A stretch of 41,093 bases of DNA from an uncultured Novosphingobium sp. (GCA_946886075.1 CAMPHR010000029.1:1-41093); one strand, 5' to 3'. Positions 1 through 9,654 are shown, counted from the stretch's first letter. Program-made: numbers and translations. The notes: generated from the letters alone by a model not told the origin.

Positions 1-47
1 TGCGCTGGCCCACCCCCTAACCCCCTCCCGCCAGCGGGAGGGGGAAC
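1..47. repeat. Dispersed GC-rich inverted repeat, copy 1
   Basis: A short stem (CCCCCTCCCGC / GCGGGAGGGGG) preceded by CCACCCCCTAA. The first 46 bases recur almost unchanged at 16712-16757, and a related copy lies at 2692-2730, so this is a dispersed intergenic repeat. It lies just past the stop of the minus-strand ABC ATPase gene and could act as its transcription end, but there is no T-run. Confidence 0.75.
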
Positions 48-61
48 ATTCGGGTCCTCCC

Positions 62-988
62 TCACGCGGCTGCCGTCAGGTTGAGGAAGACATCCTCCAA
101 ATCCGGGTCTCGCGTGACCACATCCACGATGGAGAGGCCGCTATCCTGCACCGCGCTCAACACCTGCCCGGCGTTAGCACGGTCCTTCATGTAGGTGATG
201 GTGAGGGTGCGGGGGTCGCTCAGCTCTACCTTCTCGAAACACGGAGCATCCGGGGCGGCAGTGATGTCCCGGTCCACCGTTACCTGCACTACCTTTTCCT
301 GCGCCATGGCGATCAGCTCGCGGGTCGGTTTGTCGGTGATCAATCGGCCATGATTGATGATGCCGATCCGGTCGCACAGCTCTTCGGCTTCTTCGAGATA
401 ATGCGTCGTGAGGACGATGGTCACGCCCTGTGCGTTGAGTTCGCGGACATAGGCCCAGAGCTGCTGGCGAAGTTGCACGTCCACGCCTGCGGTGGGTTCG
501 TCCAGCACGAGGATAGGTGGCGAGTGCACCATCGCCTTGGCGACCAGCAGGCGGCGCTTCATGCCGCCGGACAGGGTGCGGGCATAGGCGTTGGCCTTGT
601 CCTCCAGATGGACGGCGCGGAGCAGTTCGAGCGAGCGGCGGCGCTCCTTGGGCACGCCATAATAGCCTGCCTGGTTTTCCAGCGTCTCGAACGGCGTGAA
701 GAAGGGATCGAAGACGATTTCCTGCGGCACGATGCCGATGCTGTTCTTGGCATTGCGGGGGTTCTGGTCGATGTCGAAGCCCCAGATCTTCGCGGTGCCT
801 CCGGTCTTGTTGACGAGGCCAGCAAGGATGTTGATCGTGGTCGACTTGCCCGCGCCGTTGGGGCCGAGAAGCCCGTAGATCTGGCCGCGCGGGATAGTGA
901 GGCTGATATCGTCCAGCGCGCGCTTGCCGCCCGCATATACCTTGGTGAGGTTGGTGATCTCGATCGCGGCTTGGGTCGTTTCGGTCAT
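62..988 (-). CDS. ABC transporter ATP-binding protein (ABC-2 export type)
   Basis: A 308-residue cytoplasmic ATPase that would power an ABC exporter. The Walker A motif GPNGAGKST lies near residues 42-50, the signature LSGGM near 139-143, Walker B LVLDEPTAG near 159-167, and the switch histidine in TTHYLEEAE follows. The C-terminal ~80 residues match the extension seen in ATPases of ABC-2 multidrug or polysaccharide exporters (CcmA/NodI/DrrA-like). No permease gene lies next to it on the upstream side, and the downstream side is cut by the window edge, so the partner and substrate are unknown. The ATG at 988 gives the usual N-terminus (a short lead followed by IEITNLTKVY). Family assignment is firm; the exported substrate is not known. 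Confidence 0.93.
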   Translation of the reverse strand: MTETTQAAIEITNLTKVYAGGKRALDDISLTIPRGQIYGLLGPNGAGKSTTINILAGLVNKTGGTAKIWGFDIDQNPRNAKNSIGIVPQEIVFDPFFTPFETLENQAGYYGVPKERRRSLELLRAVHLEDKANAYARTLSGGMKRRLLVAKAMVHSPPILVLDEPTAGVDVQLRQQLWAYVRELNAQGVTIVLTTHYLEEAEELCDRIGIINHGRLITDKPTRELIAMAQEKVVQVTVDRDITAAPDAPCFEKVELSDPRTLTITYMKDRANAGQVLSAVQDSGLSIVDVVTRDPDLEDVFLNLTAAA

Positions 989-1128
989 GGCTGATCTCTA
1001 TGGGGATCGCGGGCGGGTAAGGAAAGAGGTGGGTGAGGCGAAGTTCACACTGTTGTCGGGCGATTTGGGCGCAAAGCAACGGGACGGCATCGGCGGAGAG
1101 TCGGAAACGCGACAGGTGCGCGACGGGA

Positions 1129-1428
1129 TCAGGACGGGGCGCGGCGGGGGCGAGCGGGCGTTTCCAGTGCGAAGGGATCGGCCATGCGAGCGGCGTGAAT
1201 CTTGAGCGCGTCGGTCCAGCAGCGGTCGAAGGCGGTGTCGGCGAGGCGTTGGCGCAGGCGGTGGGCACTGGATCGCGACATGCCGACCGATCGCGCGGCA
1301 TGGGAGACATTGCCGGTTTCGAGCAGGGCGGTGAGGAAGAGGCGCTGCCGGGCTGGGGTCCAGCGGCCGTGGCTGAATTGCGGCGTCAGGTCAGGCGCGG
1401 CGGGCGGGGCGGAGAGGGGCTGTTCCAT
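1129..1428 (-). CDS. Small helix-turn-helix protein
   Basis: A 99-residue protein upstream of the ABC ATPase on the same strand, with a 140-bp gap between them. Residues ~23-62 (WTPARQRLFLTALLETGN, then VSHAARSVGMSRSSAHRLR) have the pattern of a helix-turn-helix: a first helix, the A-A-R-S-V-G-M-S turn and a basic recognition helix. Many sphingomonads have short proteins of this form, usually annotated only as hypothetical or HTH proteins. The ends are low-complexity (Pro/Ala at the N-terminus, Arg/Pro at the C-terminus). A role as a DNA-binding regulator is inferred; the target is unknown. No convincing ribosome binding site precedes the ATG. Confidence 0.6.
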   Translation of the reverse strand: MEQPLSAPPAAPDLTPQFSHGRWTPARQRLFLTALLETGNVSHAARSVGMSRSSAHRLRQRLADTAFDRCWTDALKIHAARMADPFALETPARPRRAPS

Positions 1429-1509
1429 CCGACAGGATAGATCAGGGGAAATCCTATTTTGGAAGGATGATATTGATGCGCTCGGGCAAGAGCCTTCGCT
1501 TTGCTCAGG

Positions 1510-1679
1510 CGAGGGCTTCGACTTCGCTCAGCCTGAACGGGGTGAGGAGCTAGAGCATCGCGCGCAAAAGCCTGTCCTGAGCTCGTCGAAGGGTGGGAAC
1601 CGGTTTTGCGCGAAAAACGATGCGACAACAAAGAACTAGGGCACGCGTCCTGCGTCTGATTAAAATGCAGCGTGCTCTA
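1510..1679. repeat. Composite intergenic repeat region with one repeat nested in another
   Basis: The 248-bp gap between the HTH gene and purN is made largely of repeats. At 1514-1540 is half of the family GGGCTTCGAC-TTCGCTCAGCCTGAACGG. At 1555-1623 an outer inverted repeat is visible: GCATCG + CGCGCAAAA on the left (1555-1569) and TTTTGCGCG (1604-1612) + CGATGC (1618-1623) on the right. Bases ~1571-1592 inside it (CCTGTCCTGAGCTCGTCGAAGG) belong to the other repeat family seen at 13609-13686 and 38813-38890. A third small palindrome, AGGGCACG...CGTGCTCT, lies at 1638-1678. No gene is seen here. Confidence 0.75.
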
Positions 1680-2627
1680 GAATTCATCGGCGATGTCGAT
1701 GAGGCCTAGCATTTTGCGCGGCGCGATTTCCCGCCAGCTTTTGGCCAGCCGATCCTCGATATGATCCCAGTCGGTGTCGCCAAGGTCGAGGCGGATGCCT
1801 ACCCAGCCGTCGCCAAAATAGGCGGGGCGGAAATAGCGGGCTGGGTCGCTGTCCATCAGCATCGCCTGTTCTTCGGGCGCGGTGGTCTTGACGAGCAGGG
1901 CGGTGATGCCGTCGCCATGATGGTCATGGCTGAAATAGGCGAATTTCTTGCCCCTTTCGATGCCGAAGCAGGGCATTCCGTGGGAGGTGACCTCGTCCGC
2001 CTGGGGGAGGGCGAGGGCGCGTTCGCGGACTTTGGCGAGCAGCCATTCGGGCTTCCGCTCGCGCGTGACGAAATCCGCTAGGGTGCGGGAATAAAGCTGA
2101 TGTTCGGCGATGAGGATGCGGGCGGCTAGGCTGTCGGCGGTGTCGCCGGGGAGGATGGCGACTTCCGTCTGGGCGAGCACGGGGCCGTCGTCCAGTTCGC
2201 TGGTGACGACATGGACGGAGCAGCCTGCATGGCTGTCGCCCGCGTCGAGCGCTTTCTGGTGGGTGTCGAGGCCCTTATATTTGGGGAGGAGGCTGGGATG
2301 GATGTTGAGCATCCGGTTTTCCCAACCCGCCACGAACTCGGGGGAGAGGAGGCGCATGTAACCGGCTAGGGCGACATAGTCTGCGCCTGCCTTGCGTAGC
2401 TGCGCGGCGATGATCTGGTCGAATTCGGCGCGCTTGAGGCCCTTGTGGCTTTGGGCGAAGGTGGGGATGCCTTCTGCGCTGGCGAGGGTGAGGCCAGCGG
2501 CTTCCGGGTCGTTGGCGGCGACGAGGACGATCTCATAGGGGCAGGTGGGGTGTTTGGCGGCATAGAGCAGTGCCGCCATGTTGGACCCTCGCCCGGAAAT
2601 CAGGATGCCGACTTTGGCCTTTTGCAT
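1677..2627 (-). CDS. purN: Phosphoribosylglycinamide formyltransferase fused to a YjbR/MmcQ-like domain
   Basis: Catalyses the third step of de novo purine synthesis, transfer of a formyl group from 10-formyl-THF to GAR. Residues ~4-190 are a complete PurN domain: VGILISGRGSNM at the start, the catalytic pair in LNIHPSLLPKYKG (N108, H110) and the conserved aspartate in ELDDGPVLAQ (D146). PurN normally ends near residue 190-215. Here about 110 more residues follow, with the look of a YjbR/MmcQ (DUF419) domain: SHGMPCFGIERGKKFAYF, YFRPAYFGDGWVGIRLDLG, and a C-terminal helix with SWREIAPRK. The ATG at 2627 was chosen because GGGGAG precedes it by about 8 nt; an upstream in-frame start at 2699 would add repeat-encoded sequence. 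It lies downstream of purM on the same strand, so the pair is likely co-transcribed despite the 110-bp repeat-filled gap. Confidence 0.93.
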   Translation of the reverse strand: MQKAKVGILISGRGSNMAALLYAAKHPTCPYEIVLVAANDPEAAGLTLASAEGIPTFAQSHKGLKRAEFDQIIAAQLRKAGADYVALAGYMRLLSPEFVAGWENRMLNIHPSLLPKYKGLDTHQKALDAGDSHAGCSVHVVTSELDDGPVLAQTEVAILPGDTADSLAARILIAEHQLYSRTLADFVTRERKPEWLLAKVRERALALPQADEVTSHGMPCFGIERGKKFAYFSHDHHGDGITALLVKTTAPEEQAMLMDSDPARYFRPAYFGDGWVGIRLDLGDTDWDHIEDRLAKSWREIAPRKMLGLIDIADEF

Positions 2628-2636
2628 GAGCAGAAC

Positions 2637-2731
2637 TCCCCTTCCGCTTGGGGGAGGGGTCGGGGAGGACCCATTGGGCCGACCCTGTGACATGCCCACC
2701 CCTAACCCCTCCCGCCTGCGGGAGGGGGACT
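2637..2731. repeat. GC-rich repeats between purM and purN
   Basis: Two copies of the CCCCTCCCGC-N-GCGGGAGGGG type lie here. The one at 2692-2730 is close to the copies at 1-46 and 16712-16757. The other (2637-2670) is degenerate and inverted. They separate the purM stop from the purN start. Confidence 0.65.
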
Positions 2732-2737
2732 GGTTGA

Positions 2738-3832
2738 TTATCCCAAGTGCGTCGCGGTCCAGTCGGCCTTGGCGCTCCAGGTTTCCTGGCTGCCCTTGAC
2801 CGTGCAGCCCTTTTCGCCAGCCTCTACCACGCCGACGCGGATGACGGTTTCGCCTGCGGCTTCGAGTTCGGCGGTGACGGCGTCCGCTGCGTCAGCGTCT
2901 ACTGCCAGCACCATGCCGAGGCCGCAGTTGAAGGTGCGGGCCATTTCTTCCGGCTCGATATGGCCCTGGGCCTGGAGGAAGGCCATGAGGCGGGGCTGTT
3001 CCCAACCGTCGGCGTCCACCACGGCATGGCAACCTTCGGGCAGGACGCGGGGGATGTTTTCCAGGAGGCCGCCGCCGGTGATGTGGGCGAGCGCGTTGAT
3101 CTTGCCGCCGCGGACCAGCGGCAGGAGCGCCTTTACATAGATGCGCGTCGGCGCCATCAGCGCGTCGATCAGCAGCACTTCATTGTCGAAGATGGCGGGA
3201 CGGTCGAGCTTCCAGCCTTTGTCGGCGGCGAGGCGGCGGACGAGGGAGAAGCCGTTGGAGTGGACGCCCGAGGAGGTGAGGCCGAGGAGCACGTCGCCTG
3301 CCTTCACCTTGTTGCCGGTAAGGGCCTGGCTGCGTTCCACCGCGCCGACGCAGAATCCGGCGAGGTCATAGTCGCCAGCGGCGTACATGCCCGGCATTTC
3401 GGCGGTTTCGCCGCCAATCAGCGCGCATCCGGCTTGCTTGCAGCCTTCGGCGATGCCAGCAATCACGCGTTCAGCGACGCCGCTCTCCAACTTGCCGGTG
3501 GCGTAATAGTCGAGGAAGAAAAGCGGCTCTGCGCCCTGCACGATAAGGTCGTTCGCGCACATGGCCACAAGGTCGATGCCGACGCCGTCATGGGCATTGT
3601 GGTCGATAGCGAGCTTGAGCTTCGTGCCGACGCCGTCATTGGCCGCGACGAGCAGAGGGTCGTCATAGCCAGCGGCTTTGAGGTCGAAGAAACCGCCAAA
3701 GCCGCCCAGTTCGGCGTCTGCGCCAGGACGGCGGGTCGCCTTGGCCAGGGGGGCGATGGCACGGACCAGCGCATTGCCTGCCGCGATGTCCACGCCAGCC
3801 TTGGCGTAGCTGTAGGATTCGGTGTCGCTCAT
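2738..3832 (-). CDS. purM: Phosphoribosylformylglycinamidine cyclo-ligase (AIR synthetase)
   Basis: A 364-residue cytosolic enzyme that closes the imidazole ring, converting FGAM and ATP to AIR in purine synthesis. Family marks are in order: [12 protein letters not shown] at the N-terminus, GGFGGFFDL, the ATP-binding [12 protein letters not shown] near 65-75, [26 protein letters not shown], the [11 protein letters not shown] segment, the [16 protein letters not shown] segment and [17 protein letters not shown]. Length is normal (~345-365). The start at 3832 gives the standard N-terminus; the reading frame runs further upstream but only into the promoter region of the divergent gene. purN follows downstream. 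The promoter presumably lies in the ~90 bp shared with the DUF2066 gene. Confidence 0.96.
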   Translation of the reverse strand: MSDTESYSYAKAGVDIAAGNALVRAIAPLAKATRRPGADAELGGFGGFFDLKAAGYDDPLLVAANDGVGTKLKLAIDHNAHDGVGIDLVAMCANDLIVQGAEPLFFLDYYATGKLESGVAERVIAGIAEGCKQAGCALIGGETAEMPGMYAAGDYDLAGFCVGAVERSQALTGNKVKAGDVLLGLTSSGVHSNGFSLVRRLAADKGWKLDRPAIFDNEVLLIDALMAPTRIYVKALLPLVRGGKINALAHITGGGLLENIPRVLPEGCHAVVDADGWEQPRLMAFLQAQGHIEPEEMARTFNCGLGMVLAVDADAADAVTAELEAAGETVIRVGVVEAGEKGCTVKGSQETWSAKADWTATHLG

Positions 3833-3923
3833 GGTTGGCCCCACTAGAACAATGACGCGGAAAACGGAACGGCAAATGGGTTGCCGCTTGGCAGATGGGG
3901 GAAATCCCGCCAAAAGGGCGCGC

Positions 3924-5228
3924 GTGAGCCTGTCCACTGCCTTCCAAAGCCAGATTTTCCGGCCTTCTTCGCTGCTTCGCCGCTTGTCGCGGCCCGTCCA
4001 GATTCTGGGCGCGATCATGCTGGGGCTCGCGGCTGCGGCCCTGTTTGCGCAGATGGAGGGCGAGCGCGGCGTGCCGCCGATCGCCAGCGGTGGCGACTAT
4101 CAGGTGGGCGGCATCAAGGTCGATGTGATGGGCAAGGACGCGAGCAGCGCGCGGCAAGCGGGCTGGCGGCTGGCGCAGCGGCAGGGCTGGCGGATGCTGT
4201 GGACGCGCACCCACGGCGCGGCGGGCGTGCCGAACCTGTCCGATTCGCAGCTTGAGGCGATGATCTCCGGCGTCGAGATCGAATATGAGCAGATCGGGCC
4301 GACGCGTTATGTCGCGACGCTTGGCATATTGTTCGACCGGGCGCGGACGGGGCAATTGCTGGGCGTGTCGGGCCATGTCATGCGTTCGCCGCCGCTGCTG
4401 GTCATTCCAGTGATGTGGGACGGCGGGTCGGCTGTTTCCTATGAGCGGATCAATGAGTGGCAGAAGGCGTGGGCGCGGTTCCGCACCGGGGACAGCGCGA
4501 TCGACTATGTGCGCGTCGCCGGATCGATCGCTGATCCGATCCTGCTGAATGCGGGCCAGGTGGGGCGGCGCGGGCGGCTGTGGTGGCGCGTGCTGCTGGA
4601 CCAATATGGCGCGGCCGACGTGGTGGTGCCGATCGCCCGGTTGCAACGGGAATATCCGGGCGGCCCGGTAAGGGGCACGTTCACCGCGCGCTATGGGCCG
4701 GATGACACGCTTATCGGCAGCTTCTCGCTTCGTGCATCGGCCGAAAGCGCGCTTCCGCAGATGATGGATGAGGCCGCGCGGCGGATCGACCAGCTTTATA
4801 CAGCCGCGCTCAACGATGGTCGCCTGCGGCCCGACCCGTCGCTGATCATCGAGGAGCCGGTCAATCCCGACGCGCTCGAGATCGAGAATGCGACCGAGCA
4901 GCCGCTGGAGACGCTGGAGACGCCAACGCCGTCTGCGACCACCAGCAGCTTTTCGATCCAGTTCGATACGCCCGATGTCGGATCGGTGGCGCAGGGCGAG
5001 GCGGCGGTTCGGTCTATCCTGGGCGTCAGGTCGGCGGCGACGAGCAGCCTTGCGCTGGGGGGCACGTCGGTGATGCAGGTGAGCTTCGACGGCAGTGTCG
5101 AAGCGTTGCGCGCCGGGCTTCAGGCGCGAGGGTTCACCGTGACGGGCTCCGGCAATGCGCTGCGCATCCGCCGGGGCGGTGCGGCGGCACCTGCCGGAGC
5201 GGGAGCGGGGACGTCAGCGCCGCAATGA
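3924..5228 (+). CDS. DUF2066 domain protein with N-terminal membrane anchor
   Basis: A 434-residue protein divergent from purM. After a basic N-terminus, a hydrophobic segment ending at [11 protein letters not shown] (about residues 28-43) looks like a signal or anchor, so the bulk is probably periplasmic. The middle has the DUF2066 pattern ([19 protein letters not shown], then [11 protein letters not shown], and [22 protein letters not shown]). From ~310 it is low in complexity ([18 protein letters not shown]), followed by an ~80-residue C-terminal part repeating a ferredoxin-like fold pattern. Function is unknown. In gammaproteobacteria, as I recall, a DUF2066 gene also sits beside purM and hda, which supports the family call. 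GTG 3924 is preferred (AGGG five bases upstream); the first ATG in the hydrophobic stretch (4017) is an alternative. It overlaps hdaA by 4 nt. Confidence 0.8.
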   Translation: MSLSTAFQSQIFRPSSLLRRLSRPVQILGAIMLGLAAAALFAQMEGERGVPPIASGGDYQVGGIKVDVMGKDASSARQAGWRLAQRQGWRMLWTRTHGAAGVPNLSDSQLEAMISGVEIEYEQIGPTRYVATLGILFDRARTGQLLGVSGHVMRSPPLLVIPVMWDGGSAVSYERINEWQKAWARFRTGDSAIDYVRVAGSIADPILLNAGQVGRRGRLWWRVLLDQYGAADVVVPIARLQREYPGGPVRGTFTARYGPDDTLIGSFSLRASAESALPQMMDEAARRIDQLYTAALNDGRLRPDPSLIIEEPVNPDALEIENATEQPLETLETPTPSATTSSFSIQFDTPDVGSVAQGEAAVRSILGVRSAATSSLALGGTSVMQVSFDGSVEALRAGLQARGFTVTGSGNALRIRRGGAAAPAGAGAGTSAPQ

Positions 5229-5857
5229 GCCAGATCAGCCTGCCGTTCGAATGGCCAGGGCAGGGAATGGACGATGACTTCCTGGTCAGCGACGCCAATC
5301 ATGTCGCCGTTCGCCATCTGGAAAATTGGCGCGAATGGCCCTTGGCGATCAGCGTCCTGAGCGGTCCGGCCCGGTCGGGGCGGTCGATGCTGGGCCGCCG
5401 CTTCGCCGCGATGAGCGGGGGCATGGTGATCGACGATGCGCAAGGACAGGAGGACCGGCTGCTGTTCAACGCCTGGAACGATGCGCAGACGAGCGCCAAG
5501 CCGCTGCTGCTGATCGGGGACAGCGCGCCGACGCTGTGGGACGTGGCGCTGCCGGACCTGCGGTCGCGCCTTGCCGCCGCGCCGCATGTGGCGATCGAGC
5601 AGCCGGACGAGCCGCTCGCCCGCGCACTTGTCGAACGGGCGCTGGGCCGGGCTGGATCGCGATATGCACAGGATTTGCCCGACTGGCTGCTCCGCCGGAT
5701 CGAGCGCAGCTATGCCGCTATCGTCGAGGTGACGCGCCTGCTTAACGAGGCGGCATTGTCATCGGGACGTAAGATTTCCGTCGCTATGGCCAAAGAGAGT
5801 CTGCAAGCGGCTGGTTTCTTGCCTATAGTGGCGGACGATCCGCACCCCTCATCATAG
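5225..5857 (+). CDS. hdaA: HdaA, regulatory inactivator of DnaA
   Basis: A 210-residue DnaA-like AAA+ protein that, with the loaded beta clamp, stimulates ATP hydrolysis by DnaA and so prevents over-initiation of replication. The clamp-binding motif QISLPF is at residues 3-8. A P-loop-like GPARSGRS is at 47-54, with Arg where most P-loops have Lys. A Walker B-like GMVIDDAQ is at ~66-73, and the lid region carries [20 protein letters not shown]. There is no DNA-binding domain IV, as expected for Hda. It starts within the stop of the DUF2066 gene (ATGA) and is followed 10 bp later by ppk1, so replication control and polyphosphate genes are probably read together. Confidence 0.9.
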   Translation: MSQISLPFEWPGQGMDDDFLVSDANHVAVRHLENWREWPLAISVLSGPARSGRSMLGRRFAAMSGGMVIDDAQGQEDRLLFNAWNDAQTSAKPLLLIGDSAPTLWDVALPDLRSRLAAAPHVAIEQPDEPLARALVERALGRAGSRYAQDLPDWLLRRIERSYAAIVEVTRLLNEAALSSGRKISVAMAKESLQAAGFLPIVADDPHPSS

Positions 5858-5867
5858 TGAGAGAGAC

Positions 5868-8006
5868 GTGGCCGAAGCTGATCCGTCCGCCAGCCTGACA
5901 CTGCCCACCGACCGCTATTTCAACCGGGAGCTGTCCTGGCTGGCGTTCAACCAGCGCGTGCTGGAGGAGGCGATGAACCGCGCGCATCCGCTGCTGGAGC
6001 GGCTGCGTTTCCTGTCGATTTCTGGGGCGAACCTGGACGAATTTTTCAGCGTGCGCGTGGCGGGCCTGAAAGGGCAGCAGCTGCAGGATGTCGACATGCG
6101 GTCGGCCGATGGGCTAACTCCCGCGCAGCAGCTTGCCGCGATCGCCGATGAGACCGCGCGGCTGATGACGGCGCAGCAGAAGGTCTGGGGCGCGCTGCAT
6201 GGTGAACTGACGCAGGTCGGGATCGAGGTGATGGGGCCCGCCAGCGAGATCGATGCGGGCAGCGAGACATGGCTGCGGGAGCATTTCCTGAGCCAGGTCT
6301 TTCCGATCCTCACGCCACAGGCGCTCGACCCGGCGCATCCCTTTCCCTTCATCCCCAACCAGGGGCTGTCGATCGTCTTCGATCTGGAGCGGCTGTCGGA
6401 CAAGCAGCCGATCCGCGAACTGGTGATGATCCCGTCCTCGCTGGCCCGCTTTGTTCGGGTGCCGGGCACCCCGGCGCGCTACATGGCGCTGGAGGCGGTG
6501 ATCCGCCGCTTTTCGGGCGACCTCTTCCCCGGCTATCGGGTGCGCAACAGCGGTGTGTTCCGCATCATTCGCGACTCCGATATCGAGATCGAGGAAGAGG
6601 CGGAGGATCTGGTCCGCTATTTCCGCAGCGCCATCAAGCGCCGCCGCCGGGGCCGCGTGATCCGCATGGAGATCGAGGAGCGCATTCCCGAGCCGGTCGA
6701 GGAAATGTTGCAGGACATGCTGCAGGGGCATGAGGCGATCATTGCCGAGGTCGAGGGCTTTGTCGGCATCGGCGACCTGAGCGGCATTGTCGATGAGGAT
6801 CGGCCCGACCTGAAGTTCGAACCCTATGCGCCGCGATTCCCTGAACGAATCCGCGAATATGGCGGGGATTGCTTTGCGGCGATCCGGGCGAAGGACATTG
6901 TGGTCCATCACCCATATGAAGCGTTCGATGTGGTCGTTTCGTTTCTGAAACAAGCGGCGTCCGACCCCGACGTCGTGGCGATCAAGCAGACGCTGTACCG
7001 CGCGGGCAAGCAGTCGGCGATCATCCGCGCGCTGATCGATGCGGCGGAGGCGGGCAAGTCGGTGACGGCGGTGGTGGAGCTGAAGGCGCGGTTCGACGAG
7101 GAACAGAACCTGATGTGGGCCGACGCGCTGGAACGCGCGGGCGTGCAGGTGGTCTATGGCTTCATCGACTGGAAGACCCATGCCAAGGTGTCGATGGTTG
7201 TCCGCCGCGAAGGCGAGGCGTTCCGCACCTACTGCCATTTCGGCACGGGCAATTATCACCCCGTCACCGCGCGCATCTATACCGATTTGAGCTTCTTCAC
7301 CGCCGATCCCGCTTATGGCCGGGATGCCGCCGCGCTGTTCAATTACATCACCGGCTATGTCGAGCCGCAGAGCCTCGAAAAGCTGGTGATGAGCCCGCGC
7401 GACCTGCGCAATCGCCTCTGCCAGCTGATCGAGGCGGAGATCGAGCATGTCCGCGCCGGGCGGCCGGGCAATATCTGGGCGAAGATGAACTCGCTGGTCG
7501 ATCCGGCGATCATCGAGAAGCTCTATGCCGCCAGCAATGCGGGGGTCGAGATCGACCTTATCGTGCGGGGCATATGCTGCCTGCGGCCGGGGGTGCCGGG
7601 GATGTCGGAGAATATCCGGGTGAAGTCGGTGGTCGGGCGTTTTCTGGAGCATAGCCGCATCACCGCTTTCGGCAATGGCAAGGCGCTGCCCAACAATGGC
7701 GCGAAGGTGTTCATCAGCTCGGCCGACTGGATGCCGAGGAACTTTGATCGCCGCGTCGAATTTCTTGCCCCTGTGGAGAATCCGACCGTTCACGACCAGA
7801 TTTTGGACCAGGTGATGGTCGCCAACCTGATCGACACCGAACAGAGTTGGGAGCTGGACAGCGACGGCCATTATGACCGGCTCGACCCCACCGACCGGCC
7901 GTTCAACCTGCATCGCTATTTCATGACCAATCCGTCGCTGTCGGGCCGGGGGGCGGCGCTGGACAGCGTGGCGGTGCCGACGCTGCGCCTGCGCGGGCGG
8001 GCCTGA
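5868..8006 (+). CDS. ppk1: Polyphosphate kinase 1
   Basis: A 712-residue enzyme that reversibly builds inorganic polyphosphate from ATP. The N-terminal domain opens with the classic [20 protein letters not shown]. The catalytic core has [32 protein letters not shown] and the phosphorylated-histidine region [16 protein letters not shown], followed by [18 protein letters not shown]. The C-terminal domain has [29 protein letters not shown] and [17 protein letters not shown]. Length is typical for PPK1. The start is GTG at 5868, preceded by GAGAG at a short distance. ppx follows 6 bp after the stop, giving a synthesis/breakdown pair. Confidence 0.96.
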   Translation: MAEADPSASLTLPTDRYFNRELSWLAFNQRVLEEAMNRAHPLLERLRFLSISGANLDEFFSVRVAGLKGQQLQDVDMRSADGLTPAQQLAAIADETARLMTAQQKVWGALHGELTQVGIEVMGPASEIDAGSETWLREHFLSQVFPILTPQALDPAHPFPFIPNQGLSIVFDLERLSDKQPIRELVMIPSSLARFVRVPGTPARYMALEAVIRRFSGDLFPGYRVRNSGVFRIIRDSDIEIEEEAEDLVRYFRSAIKRRRRGRVIRMEIEERIPEPVEEMLQDMLQGHEAIIAEVEGFVGIGDLSGIVDEDRPDLKFEPYAPRFPERIREYGGDCFAAIRAKDIVVHHPYEAFDVVVSFLKQAASDPDVVAIKQTLYRAGKQSAIIRALIDAAEAGKSVTAVVELKARFDEEQNLMWADALERAGVQVVYGFIDWKTHAKVSMVVRREGEAFRTYCHFGTGNYHPVTARIYTDLSFFTADPAYGRDAAALFNYITGYVEPQSLEKLVMSPRDLRNRLCQLIEAEIEHVRAGRPGNIWAKMNSLVDPAIIEKLYAASNAGVEIDLIVRGICCLRPGVPGMSENIRVKSVVGRFLEHSRITAFGNGKALPNNGAKVFISSADWMPRNFDRRVEFLAPVENPTVHDQILDQVMVANLIDTEQSWELDSDGHYDRLDPTDRPFNLHRYFMTNPSLSGRGAALDSVAVPTLRLRGRA

Positions 8007-8012
8007 ACGGTC

Positions 8013-9527
8013 ATGAATTCGATGCTGAGCCAGGTGCGCGCCATCGCTGAAACGATGGTGACGTCGCCCGCCCATGCCAAGGCGCGCACGGCGATCATCG
8101 ACATCGGGTCCAACAGCGTCCGCCTGGTCGTCTATGATGGGCCACGGCGTATTCCGTTTATCCTGTTCAATGAGAAGGTGATGGCCGGGTTGGGCGCATC
8201 GCTGGGCAAGACGGGGCGGATCGAGCCGGAGGCGATGGAGCGCGGGTTGCGAGCGGCGGGGCGCTTTGCCCATCTGTGCCGCGAAATGGATGTGCGGGAC
8301 GTGCGCTGCGTCGCCACCGCCGCCGTGCGCGATGCCGCCAATGGTGATGAGTTCATCCGGCGCGCGCGGGACATGGGGCTTGAGGTCGAGCTGCTGTCAG
8401 GGGCGCAGGAGGCAGTGGCGGCGGCCTATGGCGTGCTGTCGGGAATACCGGGCGCTGACGGCATTGTCGGCGATCTGGGCGGCGGCAGTCTGGAGCTGGC
8501 GCGGGTGCGCGATGGCGCGGTGCATGAGACGATATCGCTGCCGCTGGGCGTGCTGCGCCTGCCGCAGATCCGGGCGAAGGGGCCGGGCGTGCTGGAGCGG
8601 CAGGTGAAGAAGATGCTGGCGAAGGCCGGCTGGGAGGCCGGGCCTGACCTGCCCTTTTATCTGGTGGGCGGGTCGTGGCGCGCGCTTGCCCGGTTCGACA
8701 TGCAGCTGACCAGCTTTCCGCTGCCGGTCGTGCATCAATATGCGATGCCCGCCGCGCGCGCCGAGCAGTTGACGCGGATTGTGTCGCATGTGGGGCGAGC
8801 GCGGCTGAAGGATATTCCGGCGATCACGGGATCGCGAGTGCCGACTCTGCCCGATGCGGCGGCGTTGCTGTCGGTAGTGGTGCGGCAGTTGCAGTCCAGT
8901 GAGCTGATCGTGTCGGCCTATGGCCTGCGCGAGGGGCTGCTGTTCGAGGACTTGCCCGCCGACATCCGCCCGCATGACCCGCTGCTGGTCGCCGCCGAGG
9001 CGGAGGGTGAGGCGCAGGGGCGTTTTGCCGGCCATGGCGACATGATCGATCGCTGGATCGGGCCGTTGTTCCGGGACGATGAGCCGTCCTGGCGGCGTAT
9101 CCGGCGGGCGGCTTGCCTGCTGGCCGATGTGGGCTGGCGCGCCAATCCGGATTTCCGCGCGGAGCGGGGGGTGGAGATTGCGCTGCACAGCAATTGGGTC
9201 GGGATTACGGCGTTCGAACGGGCGATGCTGGCGCAGGCGTTGCATAGCAATTTTGGCGGCTCATCCGTGCCGCCTGCCGGGATTGTGGGGCTGGCTTCGG
9301 CGGCGGCGTTGAAGCGGGCGACTTTGTGGGGGCTGGCGATCCGGCTGGGGCAGCGGCTGTCGGGCGGGGTCGAGGGGCCTTTGCTCGCGTCGAAGCTGGA
9401 GATGGATGGCGATACGCTGGAGTTGCGGTTGAAGGGCGTGGACATGGATTTGTTCGGCGAGGCGGTCGAGCGGCGGCAGCGGCATCTGGCGCAGGCTATG
9501 GGGGTTAAGTATCGGATGGCTTGGTGA
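8013..9527 (+). CDS. ppx: Exopolyphosphatase / pppGpp phosphohydrolase (Ppx/GppA family)
   Basis: A 504-residue protein of the ASKHA superfamily that removes terminal phosphates from polyphosphate and/or pppGpp. The phosphate-1 loop [15 protein letters not shown] is near residues 28-42, the conserved [15 protein letters not shown] segment near 92-106, and the second loop [16 protein letters not shown] near 150-165. The C-terminal ~190 residues are the alpha-helical, HD-like domain found in longer Ppx proteins. It directly follows ppk1 and is probably in the same transcript as hdaA and ppk1. The exact start among the first methionines (8013, 8022) is not certain. Confidence 0.92.
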   Translation: MNSMLSQVRAIAETMVTSPAHAKARTAIIDIGSNSVRLVVYDGPRRIPFILFNEKVMAGLGASLGKTGRIEPEAMERGLRAAGRFAHLCREMDVRDVRCVATAAVRDAANGDEFIRRARDMGLEVELLSGAQEAVAAAYGVLSGIPGADGIVGDLGGGSLELARVRDGAVHETISLPLGVLRLPQIRAKGPGVLERQVKKMLAKAGWEAGPDLPFYLVGGSWRALARFDMQLTSFPLPVVHQYAMPAARAEQLTRIVSHVGRARLKDIPAITGSRVPTLPDAAALLSVVVRQLQSSELIVSAYGLREGLLFEDLPADIRPHDPLLVAAEAEGEAQGRFAGHGDMIDRWIGPLFRDDEPSWRRIRRAACLLADVGWRANPDFRAERGVEIALHSNWVGITAFERAMLAQALHSNFGGSSVPPAGIVGLASAAALKRATLWGLAIRLGQRLSGGVEGPLLASKLEMDGDTLELRLKGVDMDLFGEAVERRQRHLAQAMGVKYRMAW

Positions 9528-9550
9528 GGGGAGTGGTGAAGGGCGGCCTG

Positions 9551-9654
9551 CTCCCTCTCCCCTTCAGGGGAGAGGGGAGCACACTCTCGGCTTTACAGGC
9601 CCCTCTCCCGCCATCGCTTCGCTCGGCACCCTCTCCCCTGAAGGGGAGAGGGGA
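9551..9654. repeat. Large imperfect inverted repeat (CCCTCTCCCCTTCAGGGGAGAGG family)
   Basis: CCCTCTCCCCTTCAGGGGAGAGGGG at the left end and CCCTCTCCCCTGAAGGGGAGAGGGG at the right end form stems by themselves and with each other. Between them is GCCATCGCTTCGCTCGGCACC. A related copy, with the GTGCCGAGC...GGCGGGAGAGGGG arm, is at 16520-16572. It lies between ppx and argB and could end ppx transcription. Confidence 0.75.

Noticed and set aside
174..1310. Minus-strand frame of 378 codons spanning the HTH gene and part of the ABC gene
   Set aside because: It is in another frame of the ABC ATPase and HTH genes and shows no family pattern.
6114..8273. Long open frame (719 codons) on the minus strand
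   Set aside because: It lies opposite ppk1 and ppx, both of which are certain; the translation is Arg/His/Asp-rich without a family match. Long antisense frames are expected in GC-rich coding DNA.
9551..9654. Possible CRISPR or tandem array because of repeated GGGGAGAGGGG
   Set aside because: There are only two facing arms with no regular spacers; it is a dispersed inverted repeat with a copy elsewhere.
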